Counted from the first letter of the stretch, positions 34,251 through 46,500 are shown. The stretch is DNA of 64,000 nt from Metellina segmentata (GCA_947359465.1 OX375879.1:92616578-92680577), one strand, 5' to 3'. Program-made: numbers and translations. Notes: generated by a model not told the origin, from the letters alone.

Positions 34251-34560
34251 TTGATGATTGATTTCCTACCTATGGATAATCTATATAAAAAAGAATGGAG
34301 TGTTTGTTTGTACATTGATGGTTACCTTCTGATGCCAAATCAGCCTCTTGCGCGTTTGGTGTCTGTCTGTATGCATGTGCCCTATACACGTCCACACGGT
34401 TTAATATATTTTTATGGAAATTTTGTATACAATGAGTACTTATCTTCATTTAGTGAGTGCTTTTGGTTGCGAAAGTCTGTCTGTCCGTCTTTCTGTTCTA
34501 TGTTCGATTTCGTGTTTGTGTGTTTGTGCATACATCACATGAATTGAATACCAGATATTT
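34251..34560 (-). repeat. Second copy of the GACAGACAGAC-type repeat, inverted
   Basis: In reverse complement the stretch reads CGGACAGACAGACTTTCGCA, TCACTAAAT, TAAGTACTCA and AAAATATATT. This follows the same order as 28820-28910. It lies inside the hAT element. Confidence 0.6.
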
Positions 34561-35059
34561 GATTGCCATGTGTTTTATTTTATACATTATCAATTAGTTT
34601 AGTGAAAGCAATATTAAACATTTCTTTACTGTTATATTTAGATGCATTTCATGCTAAAACACCTGAGTAAGTATACTTAAATCAACCATAATTTGGTAGT
34701 TCTGGAAAAATTGGAGCGTCTATTGAATATTACGATTACTTCGATTGGTTTACCAGTACTGCTGAAAAACCCATCATTTAAAAAAAAAAAATTTAATGGA
34801 ATTTCAGATCTGATACTTTATTTAATTCGAGTATTCTTTTTGTTCTTTGCGCATTGTAAACGATTTCCGAATATTTCTGACAGACGATATTTTTTTAAGA
34901 ACGGGAACGAAACTGAAACTTGTTTCTTTCGCTCCGAATAAATTTCGTATTTCTAAATTTTTTGTACTTTTTAGTTATAAGTTGTGGCAACTGCGAGATT
35001 AAGATATATAAAGGAATCACAAATTAATATCTTTAGAACAACTTTTCCCGACCTCTTTA

Positions 35060-35290
35060 ATGGTAATGGTAATTTTAGTTAACGTCATACTAGAGAAACA
35101 CAACGGGCTATTGACGACGGTTCGGGATAAGTCCCTTAAGGGAAAGATCCGAGGACAATACCTCGTAATTTTGAACCAAGGTCAGATGACGAAGCAACAC
35201 CTGAGCTGGCACCCCACTCTCCAAACTTCCACGCCAACCCAACGTGAGGACTTTCGGCCACGACAGATTTAAGGTGCACCAGCCGCCTCT
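35060..35290 (-). mobile_element. tRNA-derived SINE, family A, body
   Basis: The plus strand reads ACACAACGGGCTATTGACGA, GGTCAGATGACGAAG, GGCACCCCACTCTCCAAACT and GGTGCACCAGCC, the reverse complement of the family body. A GC-rich tail of another kind follows to about 35470. Confidence 0.78.
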
Positions 35291-35475
35291 ACACCATACG
35301 CTTGGGTTTGGGCACCGCAGGTGGCCCCCTCGTCCCCGCTGTGATTGCAGGTTATGAGCGGTTTTTTGTGGCCAACCACGGAAGGAGAGTATTCCCCAGA
35401 AGTGGGGCGAGGACTGGGGAGGGGGCACCTTAAACCGCCCCCCGGCCATTGAGGTGCTATTTGCAAAGGTGTTTT
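35291..35475. other. GC-rich non-coding block beside the SINE
   Basis: This block of about 180 bp is far richer in G and C than its surroundings, with runs such as GGGGAGGGGGCACC and CGCCCCCCGGCC. Open frames on the minus strand have no recognised domain. It may be an unusual SINE head or a separate insertion. Confidence 0.4.
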
Positions 35476-35647
35476 CTCAGCTTGGCATTGGAGTTTTCTA
35501 ATATGGCGTTTAAGTTTGCTATGAATTCAAAATTGATGCGAAGCGATGCATTGAGGAACTTTAAAGTTTAACTTTCGAGAGTCTATGGCAGATGGTAGAG
35601 TTAAATCAGTTGTCCTGTCCTGACAATACTGTTGAAGAAAGCCGTTG

Positions 35648-36605
35648 TTAAATGGTGGTGTTAAGTTGGAAGTGTGGTCCTGTAATTATGTCTATATTGT
35701 TGAAAAGGAAGTGCACTACTTTCATTATTTTGACTTGGGCTTTGTTGTTGGTGGCAGTATTATGTTTCCACGCTATGCTTAAGTTGATGTTTGGTTCTTT
35801 TAAATGGTTGGTTGTCGTTAGAGGGCAGTTGAATAAGTAGTGGTCCGGAGTTCCCGGCTCCCCGCAAATGCAGTTATTGTTGGTGATGAGGCAGAATCTG
35901 TGTAGATAGGACGAGAACGGGCCATGTCCCGTCAAGTAGGCTGTTAGGTAGGGTCCTGGTGGGTTTCTGTTGTGATTGACTTTGTTGAAGAAGTCGTAGG
36001 TTCTGCGGCCAGTGTCTCCCCTGTCCCATTCATTTTGCCACTCGATCATGATGAGGGTTTTTAGACGGTTTTTGAGGAATCCTTTGTTGAGTTTGAGTTG
36101 GATAGACAATGGGGCATCGCCCGCAGCTCCTTCTTTGGCGAGTTGGTCTGCTCTCTCATTGCCCTTAATTCCTGCGTGAGCTTTGACCCACTGTATTTTT
36201 ATGTCTTGGTTAAGTTTTAAAACTTGTCTGATGTCTTTCGTAATTCTATCCTTGTTCTGGACTCTTTTGATTGTGTGGAGAGTTGAGAGACTGTCAGTAT
36301 GGATGGTTGTAGGTTCGTTTTGGTTGGAGGCCCAGTTGGTTGCAAACAGAACTGCTATCTTTTCCGCCTGTGACACTGTGTTATTGGGATGGAGACTGGT
36401 TTTCCATGTGAGGGTTTCTTGATTTCCTGTGTATATGACGAAGGCCGCACCAACTCCTTCTTCTGTCTTAGATCCATCTGTGTATATATTGTAAGTTGCT
36501 GGTGTTGTGTTTAGTTTGTCGATGTTGGAGAAGTCCATTTCCTCTGGGTCTTCTTCCCAGATGTTTAAAGTTGTTTCATAGTCTTGGGCCCTTATTGTTA
36601 TCTAC
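35648..36605 (-). mobile_element. Non-LTR retrotransposon fragment with intact RNase H domain
   Basis: A 296-codon open frame (36538-35648) continues upstream in frame to about 36598. It holds an RNase H domain: YTDGSKT (first Asp), QAEKIAV (Glu), HTDSLST (second Asp) and GNERADQLAKEG (last Asp). Then comes LTGHGPFSSYLHRF and a CICGEPGTPDHYLFNC knuckle. These are the usual RNase H catalytic residues and C-terminal knuckle of arthropod LINEs; reverse transcriptase and ORF1 are absent. It is a recent 5'-truncated insertion in the hAT element. Confidence 0.88.
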
Positions 36606-36689
36606 TCCAAAACATTGAACAAAACAAGAGCAACCAATACCATACATGTTTGATTTCCTTAGATACACCATACGCTTACAAACATCCAT

Positions 36690-36775
36690 GCCCGGACCCG
36701 GATTCGAACCAGGAACCTTCCTATCTAGAGGCTAACACCTTAACCACTATACCGGTTGGTCGGCCCTCTTTTATG
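36690..36775 (-). mobile_element. tRNA-derived SINE head, family B
   Basis: The minus strand reads GGCCGACCAACCGGTATAGT, GGTTAAGG (box-A-like), and CCTGGTTCGAATCCGGG (box B), then GGGCATGGATG. The same head-plus-GGCATGGATG order recurs at 38755-38822. The anticodon stem is not that of a working tRNA. Confidence 0.72.
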
Positions 36776-36789
36776 TAATTTTATTTCGT

Positions 36790-37433
36790 TGTTTTCTGTT
36801 TTAAATATTTATTTCTTTAATAAATTGTGTTTCTTCACACGCAGCACCACCACAAAGTATTCGACTTAAAGTGGCAGGTAAGTCAGAATAAAGCACATTT
36901 TAAGTGTAATTATGCCATTATTGAAAAAATAATGCCGTTATTGAAAGAATAATGTTTAAAAAATCTAAACTTGAACTTTTCAAACATTAAAAAATTCTTT
37001 ATCATAATGACAGGAGAAGATTGCGAAATTCCACAATGTTGCATGCCGGATATAAGAATGCCACAAGTAAAAAATATTATTTTGTTGACTATGAATGCGA
37101 GAGCACTCGCCGTAAATCGTCGTTTTTATTAATTGAGTTGAACATGAAAAAAACTTAAGGGAATTCCAAATTCCCTCAAAATTGTCTTTTGTAGTAGTAA
37201 CCTTAATGTCACCATGCGTTATTTTGTAGCTTTGTCATACAGCAAGGGTGCGATGTATGTGAAATGTATTACATGAATGGATATGCTTTTGTAGGATTTG
37301 TGTCCAAAGTAAGTAGTAAAAAAATTTAAAGATTTTTATTCTACGAAAAGCGTAAGTCATTATATATTTTGATCATCTCTCCAATCTAGAGTAAACCAAT
37401 TCAAACCGAGTAATGTCGGGTATTTTGCTAGTT
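36790..37433 (-). repeat. ACTAGCA-ACCCG interspersed repeat, inverted copy
   Basis: The reverse complement from 37433 reads ACTAGCAAAATACCCGACAT, then ACTCGGTTTGAATTGG. This matches the start of the repeat at 27822. It is within the hAT element and split from 34251-34560 by the LINE and SINE insertions. Confidence 0.55.
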
Positions 37434-37815
37434 ATTAATAAAAGTTGATTTTCTAATTCTAAAATAAACTTTTCGTCAATTTGAAATAATATCCTTTTTA
37501 ATTACTTTCACTCAGCCGATTTTGGAAAAATACATACTGATTAGATAGACTTATTAACAAAGTACCAATCCGGCCGGATCCAGCCGGATTAGCGTCAATC
37601 CCTAATTACAAACTTGCGCCGCGAGAGAAATGTATCGCAAATCGTCTGCTCTTGGCAAGCAGACACGATTTCACAATGCGTACTTTCCATAATACACGGT
37701 CTGAAAATTATACTAACTTGCCAAAGAAAGAGTTAATTACCAGCCAATTCTTGGATTTCTTATGCCACTTCGGCAAGAGGTCTGCTCGCCTCCATCTATT
37801 TATAAATACTTACAC

Positions 37816-38358
37816 CAGGGCTCGAAATACCCGGATGCACAGGTGCACATGAAAATAAAATTGTGCACCTAAATTTTTCCCGCTAGGTGCATGCAGTGCA
37901 CCTAACGTTAAAAAAGGGGCGGGAACGTTTTATGTTATTTTGATGCTTAAACAAACTATTAGTATCGACCTCTCTCGCTCTGAAGGAACGTAATTAAAAT
38001 TCCTAAATACACACAATGCAAAAACAAAATCTCTAGGCCGTAACGGGTTTATACAGGAGGAAGGTTTACTTGTGCCACTGCCACCAGAACTTCCCGATGA
38101 TCGAAACATTTTCCAGAAGGCTCTGTTGAAGCGACTGTCGCGCGCCGGAGAAGGGAGAATTTAGATGTTTAAATATTTTTATTTACTATCTACTACTAAA
38201 ACCTATCTAAACATACCCAACTAATAAAGTAGTTTACATTATATCAATGCTCTTATATTACTTTTTATTATGTGCACCTAAAATATAACCTGTGCACCTA
38301 ATTTAAAAACGTAGGTGCACCTTGTGCACCTGTATTAAAAAATATATTTCGAGGCCTG
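37816..38358. mobile_element. hAT-like MITE with GTGCACCT repeats
   Basis: Ends CAGGGCTCGAAATA and (inverted) TATTTCGAGGCCTG match at 13 of 14 positions. Flanks ACTTACAC (37808-37815) and ACTTACAG (38359-38366) are a near-perfect 8-bp duplication. GTGCACCT-type motifs recur near both ends in inverted orientation, as subterminal repeats of hAT elements do. It is 543 bp with no transposase. Confidence 0.83.
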
Positions 38359-38754
38359 ACTTACAGTGTTTTGAAATCAGGAATTGGGAACTTTTTAATT
38401 AAGGGAATCATTTTTGGAACAAAATTTTCAGATCCTTCAAATCGAGTAGTAGCATTTTTCACTCCAAAGGCCTGTCTCGTTTTTTAAAAAAATGAATCGT
38501 TATAAACTTTAGAAAATATTGTTTAGTTATAAAATGGTATCTTAGTGATCTGTCAAAATTTTCAACTTCAATATTTTATAGAGCTTCAAAGGTATCATTA
38601 TACCAATCTTCAAAATTATTTCAACCATTTTACAATTAAACTTTGTTTGGTTTGATTTGACGCTATAGGGTCAATTTTTGCTACACGAAGGCCAATTAGA
38701 CCAGGATTATGGGCTGGAAGAGGATTTTGAATTGCTACGAATATCCATCCATGC

Positions 38755-38822
38755 CTAGACCGGTAGTCGAACTCAGAGCCTGTTAAATCACGGATCAGAT
38801 CACTAACTATTCAGCAGGCCAA
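38755..38822 (-). mobile_element. tRNA-derived SINE head, family B
   Basis: The minus strand reads GGCCTGCTGAATAGTTAGTG, then CTCTGAGTTCGACTACCGG (box-B-like) and GGCATGGATGG. The order matches 36775-36690. A decayed body may continue to about 38650. Confidence 0.55.
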
Positions 38823-39182
38823 GTAGAATGAAAGAACAATTTTATATCCACAAATCAAAAAAGGTTATTTATTTATTTCGAAATAAAAGAGCATGTTATT
38901 GTTCAGTCCTGAAAATTGACAAGTTTATAGCTACATTCCAACTGCTCTTTATATCGATCCTTAAATCACCGGTCAGTTGGTTCAATTTTAAGGCGCAAAG
39001 GTTATATTTGGCTATAACCTTTATTAGCTTAGATTCCCCAAGCAACTTCAAGTAGAGACATAAACAAGGAAATTTTTGATCACACAATAAAGAAATATAC
39101 CCTAGGAGGAATCGAACCTCTCAAATCATCGGGTAGCTTTTTGCATTTCAAATATGTTGCAAAGTGGACAGTAGACATGGTA

Positions 39183-39460
39183 GGTAGGTAGTTGAATTAA
39201 CATCGCACTGGAGTAACACAAAGAGGTATTAGTGATGGTTCGGGATCAGAAGGGAAAAAATCCGAGGACAACACCTCATAATTTTTAACCATGGTCAGGT
39301 GACGAGGTCAACACCTCAGCTCCAAACTTGCACACTAAGCCACTATAGATTTAACTGCATCCAACTCACATATGTACACTACTGTATTTTGTTGGATATT
39401 GAGTATAGAACCCATCAGTTTCTAATCAGTGACTACCAACGTGGCTCTGACAGCATAGAC
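39183..39460 (-). mobile_element. tRNA-derived SINE, family A
   Basis: The plus strand reads GTAACACAAAGAGGTATTAG, AATCCGAGGACAACACCTCA and GGTCAGGTGACGAGG, the reverse complement of the family body. A tRNA-like head is at about 39400-39460 (minus strand CACGTTGGTAGTCACTGATT, GATGGGTTC). Confidence 0.72.
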
Positions 39461-40360
39461 ATGGAACTCGATGGATAAATATAGTTAATTTATTCATAAT
39501 ATAGTTAAGGATACAAATACCCATACCCTATTATTAATACAATATATAGAAATAATAATATGTGCTAGATCATAAGTCTCAGTCTGATTTCAGGTAGATT
39601 ATCAGAAACTAACAAAATATTGGATCCTTTCTTTTTTATTTTTTCAAATAAATTATTTGAAGGAAATATTTTTCTGTGAAAATTACAATTATAGGTATTG
39701 CATTTGAATATTAGTGAATGTGTTATTTAACGACTTGCTGCAATACAAAATCACCAATATAGCATAAATAATAATTATGATTTTTCATGAGGTTTAACTT
39801 TCTCCAATATGCATTAATTCAATGCAATAATAATTTAAATTAATACATTGTATTAAAAAATAAGGATTGCACTTTCCATCATGTGGAAAGCAAACATATC
39901 AAAGTTTACTTTTTGAATAGAATAAAAATTTCTCATATGGCACTAGGTCTATTATTTAGCATATAGCCTCACCATCAGTCTGTTTAATTATGAGTCTTGT
40001 ATATTTTAATGTACCAAAGATAATTTAAAATAAAAGTACATCATATAAATTTTGTGCACAAAACTAAATCAGCTCTTATGGGGAATAAAAACATGAAATG
40101 TAAGCATTCTACACATTATAGTTGAAAATCAGAGTTACAGTGTGCAATCTATCTCAAGACTTACAAGTTTTAGAAAAGACGATTGTGTGTAACACACAAA
40201 CAGTGAATGCTATTAACACAATAAAGAACTTGAACTTAACTGACAAGTTTCTAAAGGATGAGCTCTAAGATCAGTATTTAAAGATTTAAATCTTAATCCT
40301 CATGAAACAACTGTACTCATTTAAACTATGATTTCCAATGAAAAAACTAAACAACCATGC
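39461..40360. other. Non-coding AT-rich stretch downstream of the NRF-6-like gene
   Basis: No domain or element end was recognised. Part may be 3' UTR if the first polyadenylation signals are skipped. Confidence 0.4.
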
Positions 40361-40370
40361 AATACAATCT

Positions 40371-40376
40371 TTTATT
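40371..40376 (-). terminator. Likely polyadenylation signal of the NRF-6-like gene
   Basis: TTTATT on the plus strand is AATAAA on the minus strand, about 95 bp after the stop. A second copy at 40455-40460 is only about 10 bp after the stop. The two sit in a short tandem duplication whose units share TCTTTTATTGCA and AAAAGTT. A hexamer in AT-rich DNA is only suggestive. Confidence 0.4.
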
Positions 40377-40470
40377 GCACCAAAAGTTTATATATTATTT
40401 TCCAACAGCAGTTTTCCAAATGTAGTAACGCGAATCTGTGTAGTAACGTGATCTTTTATTGCATCAAAAG

Positions 40471-40590
40471 TTAATGTCTTTTGCTTTTCAACAACAGTTT
40501 TTCCAGATTCATCAGCGGAGATTCAAAAGTAATTGAGAACAGAAAAGCAAGTCCAAAAGACATGATAATGAAGCCCATTCCATTTGTAAC
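40471..40590 (-). CDS. NRF-6-like exon 15: last transmembrane helix and stop
   Basis: The acceptor is atttatttag. It reads VTNGMGFIIMSFGLAFLFSI and TFESPLMNLEKLLLKSKRH and stops with TAA at 40473-40471. The ESPxxxLEK ending is usual for the family and the last residues are basic, as at a cytosolic tail. Phase 0 entry agrees with exon 14. Confidence 0.95.
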   Translation of the reverse strand, partial: VTNGMGFIIMSFGLAFLFSITFESPLMNLEKLLLKSKRH

Positions 40591-43500
40591 CTAAATAAAT
40601 AGATAGAACATTCCATTAATAAAAAAATTTGTAAATAAGTAACAATCAAGTTATGCTTAAGGTAAAAATAAAACCTACCATCACAAGCTGGGTAAAAAAT
40701 AGCTCAGTTTGGTAAGCTTGATAGAATCCATGGATAAGAATGGGGTGAATCAAGTAGGCACAGTATGTTAAACGACTCAGAGGAATAATTGCTTTCCAGG
40801 ATAAAAGCTTTGCAACAAAACCTAAAGAATTGTAAGAAATATAAGCAATCTGATAAGAGAACAATTCATACTCAATGACAACTTAAATATGCATATCTTG
40901 TAAACGTTTTCATTCAAAAAATTTCCTAAAAAAGCTTACATTTTAAATTCCAAAATAATGAATTGTTAAAAAATTATATATTATTGTGTTTTGAGATGTA
41001 GAAATCTGTAACACAATACTATATATTTCAACACTATACATTAAGTTTATAAAAATGTCCATTCATTATTTTTTTAATACCATCATTATCATTAATACAG
41101 AAAATGTGTAAAACTTATATCTACCGATCAACAAAGTATTAACTTAAACAGTGTCCATTTTTCTCCACCTTCTGATACTCGGCCACTGGCCTCTTTGGGG
41201 AGGGGGTGACAAGGGTGTGGTTCTAGAGGTGACACTGGCATCTATTCGAGAAGGAGCAACCAGTAGGTAATACACCCTTGCTCTTAACAGGGACAATCAC
41301 CAACCTCTATGGGCTTACAAATTAAGATTCGAACTCTAGACCTACTGGGAGACAAATGAACGCTATAACCACTAAACCAAGTAGATGGCTGTATACTCAA
41401 CTGATATTCTACTTTAATTGCAACTATTATATATCAATATACAGGGTGGTCATAAAAAAACTTGGCCGACATATGGACCTCTAGCGGCCGTTCCGTTCAA
41501 CCGATCGAGATGAGATTTCAGATATAGTTATTCAGAGGTATGAGCTCGGGATTCTGCGAACGGCAATAAAGTGGCACTCACAGTTACGGTTATAGGTAGA
41601 GAAACTCGAAATTTTCGAATGGCAACACTCACTTTTTTCTGTCTCAAAATGCTCAGCGCATGCGAAAACCCTAAATAGCGTTGGAACGGTACGTGTATCA
41701 CAAAAAATGGAAGCGTTATGCACTCACAAAAAACCAGCACGATCGGGGCACACGAAAGAAATTTGCATATGTTGGAGGCAAGACACCAACCACAGAACGC
41801 CTTTCGCCAAATATTCAGCCAGATCTTCAGTCGGGAGCTCGTACATGCCAACGAAATGACTCTGTCAGCGAAAGTTAATGGAAAATTGGTAAAATTCTAT
41901 TATTAAAATGGGATGAATGCCGTGGAAGGGACCTTGCGCGTTTACCGTCGAAACCGTCGCCACATACGAGGCCCATGTATCTGGCGAAAAGCGTTCTGTG
42001 GTTGGTGTCTTGCCTCTGTTATATGCAAATTTTCTCCGTGCGCCCAGAACGTGGTTTTGTTGGCCGTTCGCAGAACTGTTTTTTGTGCGTGCATAACGCG
42101 TCCGTGTTTTGTGATACACGTACCGTTTCAACGCTCTTTAGGGTTTTCGCATGCGCTGAGCATTTTGAGACTGAAAAAAGTGGGCGTTGCCATTCGAAAA
42201 TTTCGAGTTTCCCTACCTATAACTGTAACTGTGAGTGCCACTTTATTGTCGTTCACAGAATCCCGTGCTCATACCTCTGAATAACTATATCTGAAATCTC
42301 ATCTCAATCGGTTGAACGGAACGGCCGCTAGAGGTCTATATATCGGCCAAGTTATTTTATGACCACCCTGTATATCTTATAGTATATAAATGCGAAATAT
42401 ATACAAACATATAATGTATTTATTTGTATACACACATGTGTTTACTTTTTTTCACTGTAGTTTTCAAATAAAACCTGGATCTAAAATATTTCATGAAAAC
42501 AAACAATCGAAAAGCAGAATTTAAGACTTTTTTATAATATCTACTAGGTCTTGTTAAAGACCATAGAAGGATTTGAAATTTTCAGAGAATTAAATATTGA
42601 AACTAGGGAAACAAATATTTTGCAATGAAATCCATTATTCAGTAAAAATATCAAATTCTAGACTGCTGTTCTAGTCAATCTCCAAGATTGATCTTAAAGA
42701 TTAATGGTTGTTAAAATGTAGCATGTGGTAGTTAAAATGTATTAAATAATACCTTATGATGCTCGAAAACAGTTAGGGTACACTCAATCAGCAGTTAGTT
42801 GAGTGATGATACTGTTATTCAGATGTAGTTAGATACTTATAAGTGCAACAAAAGCAAGGCCAGTCAAAGGCCTATGCGACAGATGCAGTCTCATCGGGGG
42901 CGAAAATGGGGGACACTGGCCAGTGCCGTATCTAAGATTTGGCGCCCGTTATAATAAGGGGCACCGATTATATATATAATCTAAGGCGGCCAGGAAGGAA
43001 GTAAGGAAAAGGGCACCGATTCGAGCAGTAAAATCGTCCACACAGAGTCAGAAGAATTTTTCTGATTTTTTTTTTCTTTTCCAACGAAGATGTAATAATG
43101 AGAATAACAAAAGAAATAAATACTCTAGTCGGAGGAAGGAGGGGGGATTTTGGACTTAAGTATTCAAAGGATTTTAATGTTGAAGACCCAGTTAATAAAA
43201 TTCAATGTTTCAAAACTCAAGTTGTGGAACTCATTCAGGATATCGAGTCAGCTACCCAACTTTGATTTATTAAAGTGTATATGCAAATATTCTCTTAAAG
43301 ATCCATATCAGACTATCAGGTATGACCCATCAGGACCTTTTTTACCTTACCGGTTACAGTCCTGTGAGCGCAGTTTAAATAAGTTCAAACATATTAAAAA
43401 CTAGATCCGGTCTAGCATAGAGCAAGAACGTTTGACAGACCTTTGCGATTTCATCCATTTTACAAAAGGTGGCGGAAAATGTGTACTTTTATGACATAAT

Positions 43501-46500
43501 CACAGAATTTGCCTTGCGTAAAAGCAAAAAAGTAAAGTTATAGGTTTTAAATTTTACAACTTTCCATGTTGTTTATTTTATGAAATTTTTTTATTATAAA
43601 TCAAGTAGGTATATCCAGTTACGCTTTTTATTTTTAGTCCTAGTTCTGCCTAGTGACACCTTTTGATGTGGGGCCGCCATGTGTCCTACCTTTGCCAAGG
43701 GCACCAGAACCCTATATATGGCAATGGCAAGGCCGGCGCCCAAAATACACGATACCCGACACACACAAAAAAGCTGATTACTTTTAGAGGCCATCCATAT
43801 ATATCGATATCCATTTTTCGTAATTTTAAGACACCTCCCCCCCCCTAAAATATCAAACTATATCAAAAACCAAAATCTCTCCCCCACCTCTAATTTGATA
43901 TCGATATCATTCCCCAATAAAATTTCAATTTTCTCTATCAAAAAATAGCATTTTTTTTATGTAGAGATGATCCTTGAAATTGAAACTAACTTCAGCATTG
44001 AATATCTCAGAGCATATAGATAGTAAAATCATGAAAATTCTTAGACTAATTTAATTATGTAGAATCTTATTATGACATCAAAACACGGTGTTTGCATTAA
44101 AAATTTCGTTGTAAATGCAAAATTTGATGTGAAGACATCCCTGTATGTAATTGTTTTGGATTTTAATTTGAAGAGGACGTTCTTCCCTTGAATGATACAT
44201 TTGGAATTTGCTGTAGTATGAAAAGTGCTCGAAATGAAGGAGGTCGATCGTATTTTTTTTTGTGACTGTACATATTATGCTATAATTTAAATGTAATGTT
44301 GAATTTACAGAATTAAATAATTTCGAAATGAAGAAGAGTTGAATTTACAGAATTAAATAATTTCGAAATGAAGAAGAGTGAAAGTTTCGAAATGAAGTGA
44401 ATGACTTTTATGTAAACCAATCACCATGGCATAACTAGTTTTAAGTATAATGGATGTGTTTAATGTCACAAAATCCATTAGCTTGTAAAGGCGTAGCAGA
44501 AAAAAAAAACTGTCCATATAAAGTTCACATTTTTGCAAAAATAAATTAATTTAACAGTAGGCAATTCTAAGGGGGATAAACAATATGGTGAATCTTTGAA
44601 AAGGGGGAGTGCCATACAATCATCTCACATCTATCTACAATAAATTGCTCTCAGACCGGCCCTGAACAACAGTCAATCATCAGCTCATAACGATCCAACT
44701 TAGAAATTCTACCTTTTAGCACCACAGTATACAAGTACTTGAAATTCATAGAAATCGTTATATAAATTGGAAAATGTGAGAACACATTCAATTTAAAGGT
44801 GTTAGAAAAAATTCAATACATAACAATCTAGATAAACAACCATTAAAAAATAAAGTTTTCATTCTGCAATGGGTTCCAGTCCATTGTGGTATTTATGGAT
44901 ATGAGATGGCCAACAAATTGGCGAAACATGGACAAGTATTTTGGTCTTTCACAAGTGAATTAATTCCCTATTTATGTATTACACAAATTATAAAACACAC
45001 AAGGGAGAAAAATTCAAGCTAGGCAGGCAGAAGAAATCAAAGATAAAGTTCCAACTGCCCCCTATTAAGATGCTGTTGTTGCCTTCTGATTGAAAACTGG
45101 ACATGACTGAATAAGCAAACACCTGTATAGGTTCAAAATTTTCCAATTGTATCCTGTGTGGAGGTAGTGACGAAATAGTCTCCACCCACCTTGGGGTTTG
45201 GCCAAAAATGTCAGGAGACATTTTTCAAAGAAATTGGAAGGCAAGATATTTACTTCAAAGCTGACCTGTTTAACTGCTGTTTATTTTTTTTTATCTTGCT
45301 TTCATGTTTTGTCCCTTTTTCTTGTCTGTATTTTTGTACTGAGTGTTTACTCTATTAGATGAATGCATTTCAAAAATTACTGCTAAAAATTTTAAAATAA
45401 AACATTCTTGATAAAATATGTAAATTGAAAAGTAGAAATTATAAGGCCAGACTGAAAACATACCTCCATGACCAGTTTCACAAACAAATATGAGCCACCC
45501 TAAGCCAACAGAAAACGAAGATCTGCACAGCGTGTTGTAAAACATTGAGGTATGCTTGCTCATTTCAACGTGGTAAAGTCCAAATATGACACTCAGAGAA
45601 CAAAAGCAAGCTATGGTCCATCCTATTAATTGCTGCCACTGCAATAACACAAATGTAATGAAATCATGAATTATTCTTTTAATACATTTAACTCAAATAG
45701 ACAACTTTACTCAGTCAATTGTATCGTTTATCATCACTTATATGACTATATATCAACGCTTACATGTGCTTTTCTCAGTTCATTCAGCATTTGATAATTT
45801 TTTTAATATAAATGCAACTTTTAATCTAAATTACTTTAATAATTTGACACATTTGTATGGAACCGTTTTATATATTCAATAAAAAAGGCCAAAATGTTCC
45901 TTTATACACATAATTGAAATCATCATATTTAGCAAAAAAGTAATGGCATGCTTCTGAAAAAAAGGTAAATTGTTTTGTTTCTAACATGCACAATAATTCC
46001 ATTGATTTCAAAAAAAAAAAATTCAAGACAATTATAAATCTGGGGTTAAGGAAAATAACTGGAGAAGTCGAAATTTGGCAAAAATGAGATAAGTGCATCT
46101 GCTGGATGATTTGTCTCGGGGCCTTTCACGTTGTGGATAAGTAACGGGCATGAAAAAAAAAGACCAACAAAGAATGCAATCAAAATAAATTATTACAAAA
46201 ACTTTATTTACTAGAAAAGTTTAAATCTTATATACACACTCCTGAAAAGTAGTTTTTAGACTTCTATCCAGTTATTCCCCTTGACCATAAAAATATAAAT
46301 TACTGTTTTTATTTTAATCTTTATTGCATAATCTGATATTAAAACACAGCAACCTAAATCTGCTATTGAAAGAACCAACTAAAACATATATTGCAGTAGA
46401 AGGTAGTTCTAAAACAAGACAAATCTCTTCAACCTATATCAGATTTCATTAACAGTAATCTTGCAACTGTTTATGCTTCATGAGTTCAATCAATTTTTAA

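Larger units (their letters stand above)
32086..37604 (+). mobile_element. 5.5-kb hAT element with perfect 8-bp target duplication
   Basis: The left end TAGGAATTGCAATCCGATCC and the right end GGATTAGCGTCAATCCCTA (inverted) are flanked by identical ATTACAAA at 32078-32085 and 37605-37612. The subterminal parts are rich in CCGGATCC-type repeats at both ends. The interior holds hAT transposase remnants on the plus strand and several younger insertions. Length and 8-bp duplication fit the hAT superfamily. Confidence 0.88.

Noticed and set aside
35108..35466. Open frames of 65-113 codons on the minus strand
   Set aside because: They are translations of a SINE body and the adjoining GC-rich block, without domain.
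36690..36775. Possible tRNA gene on the minus strand
   Set aside because: Box A and box B are present but the cloverleaf stems do not pair properly. The same head with GGCATGGATG recurs, so a SINE is more likely.
41528..42284. Several overlapping open frames on both strands
   Set aside because: They are mirrored translations of the foldback arms (for example RYVYHK from both sides) with no recognised domain.
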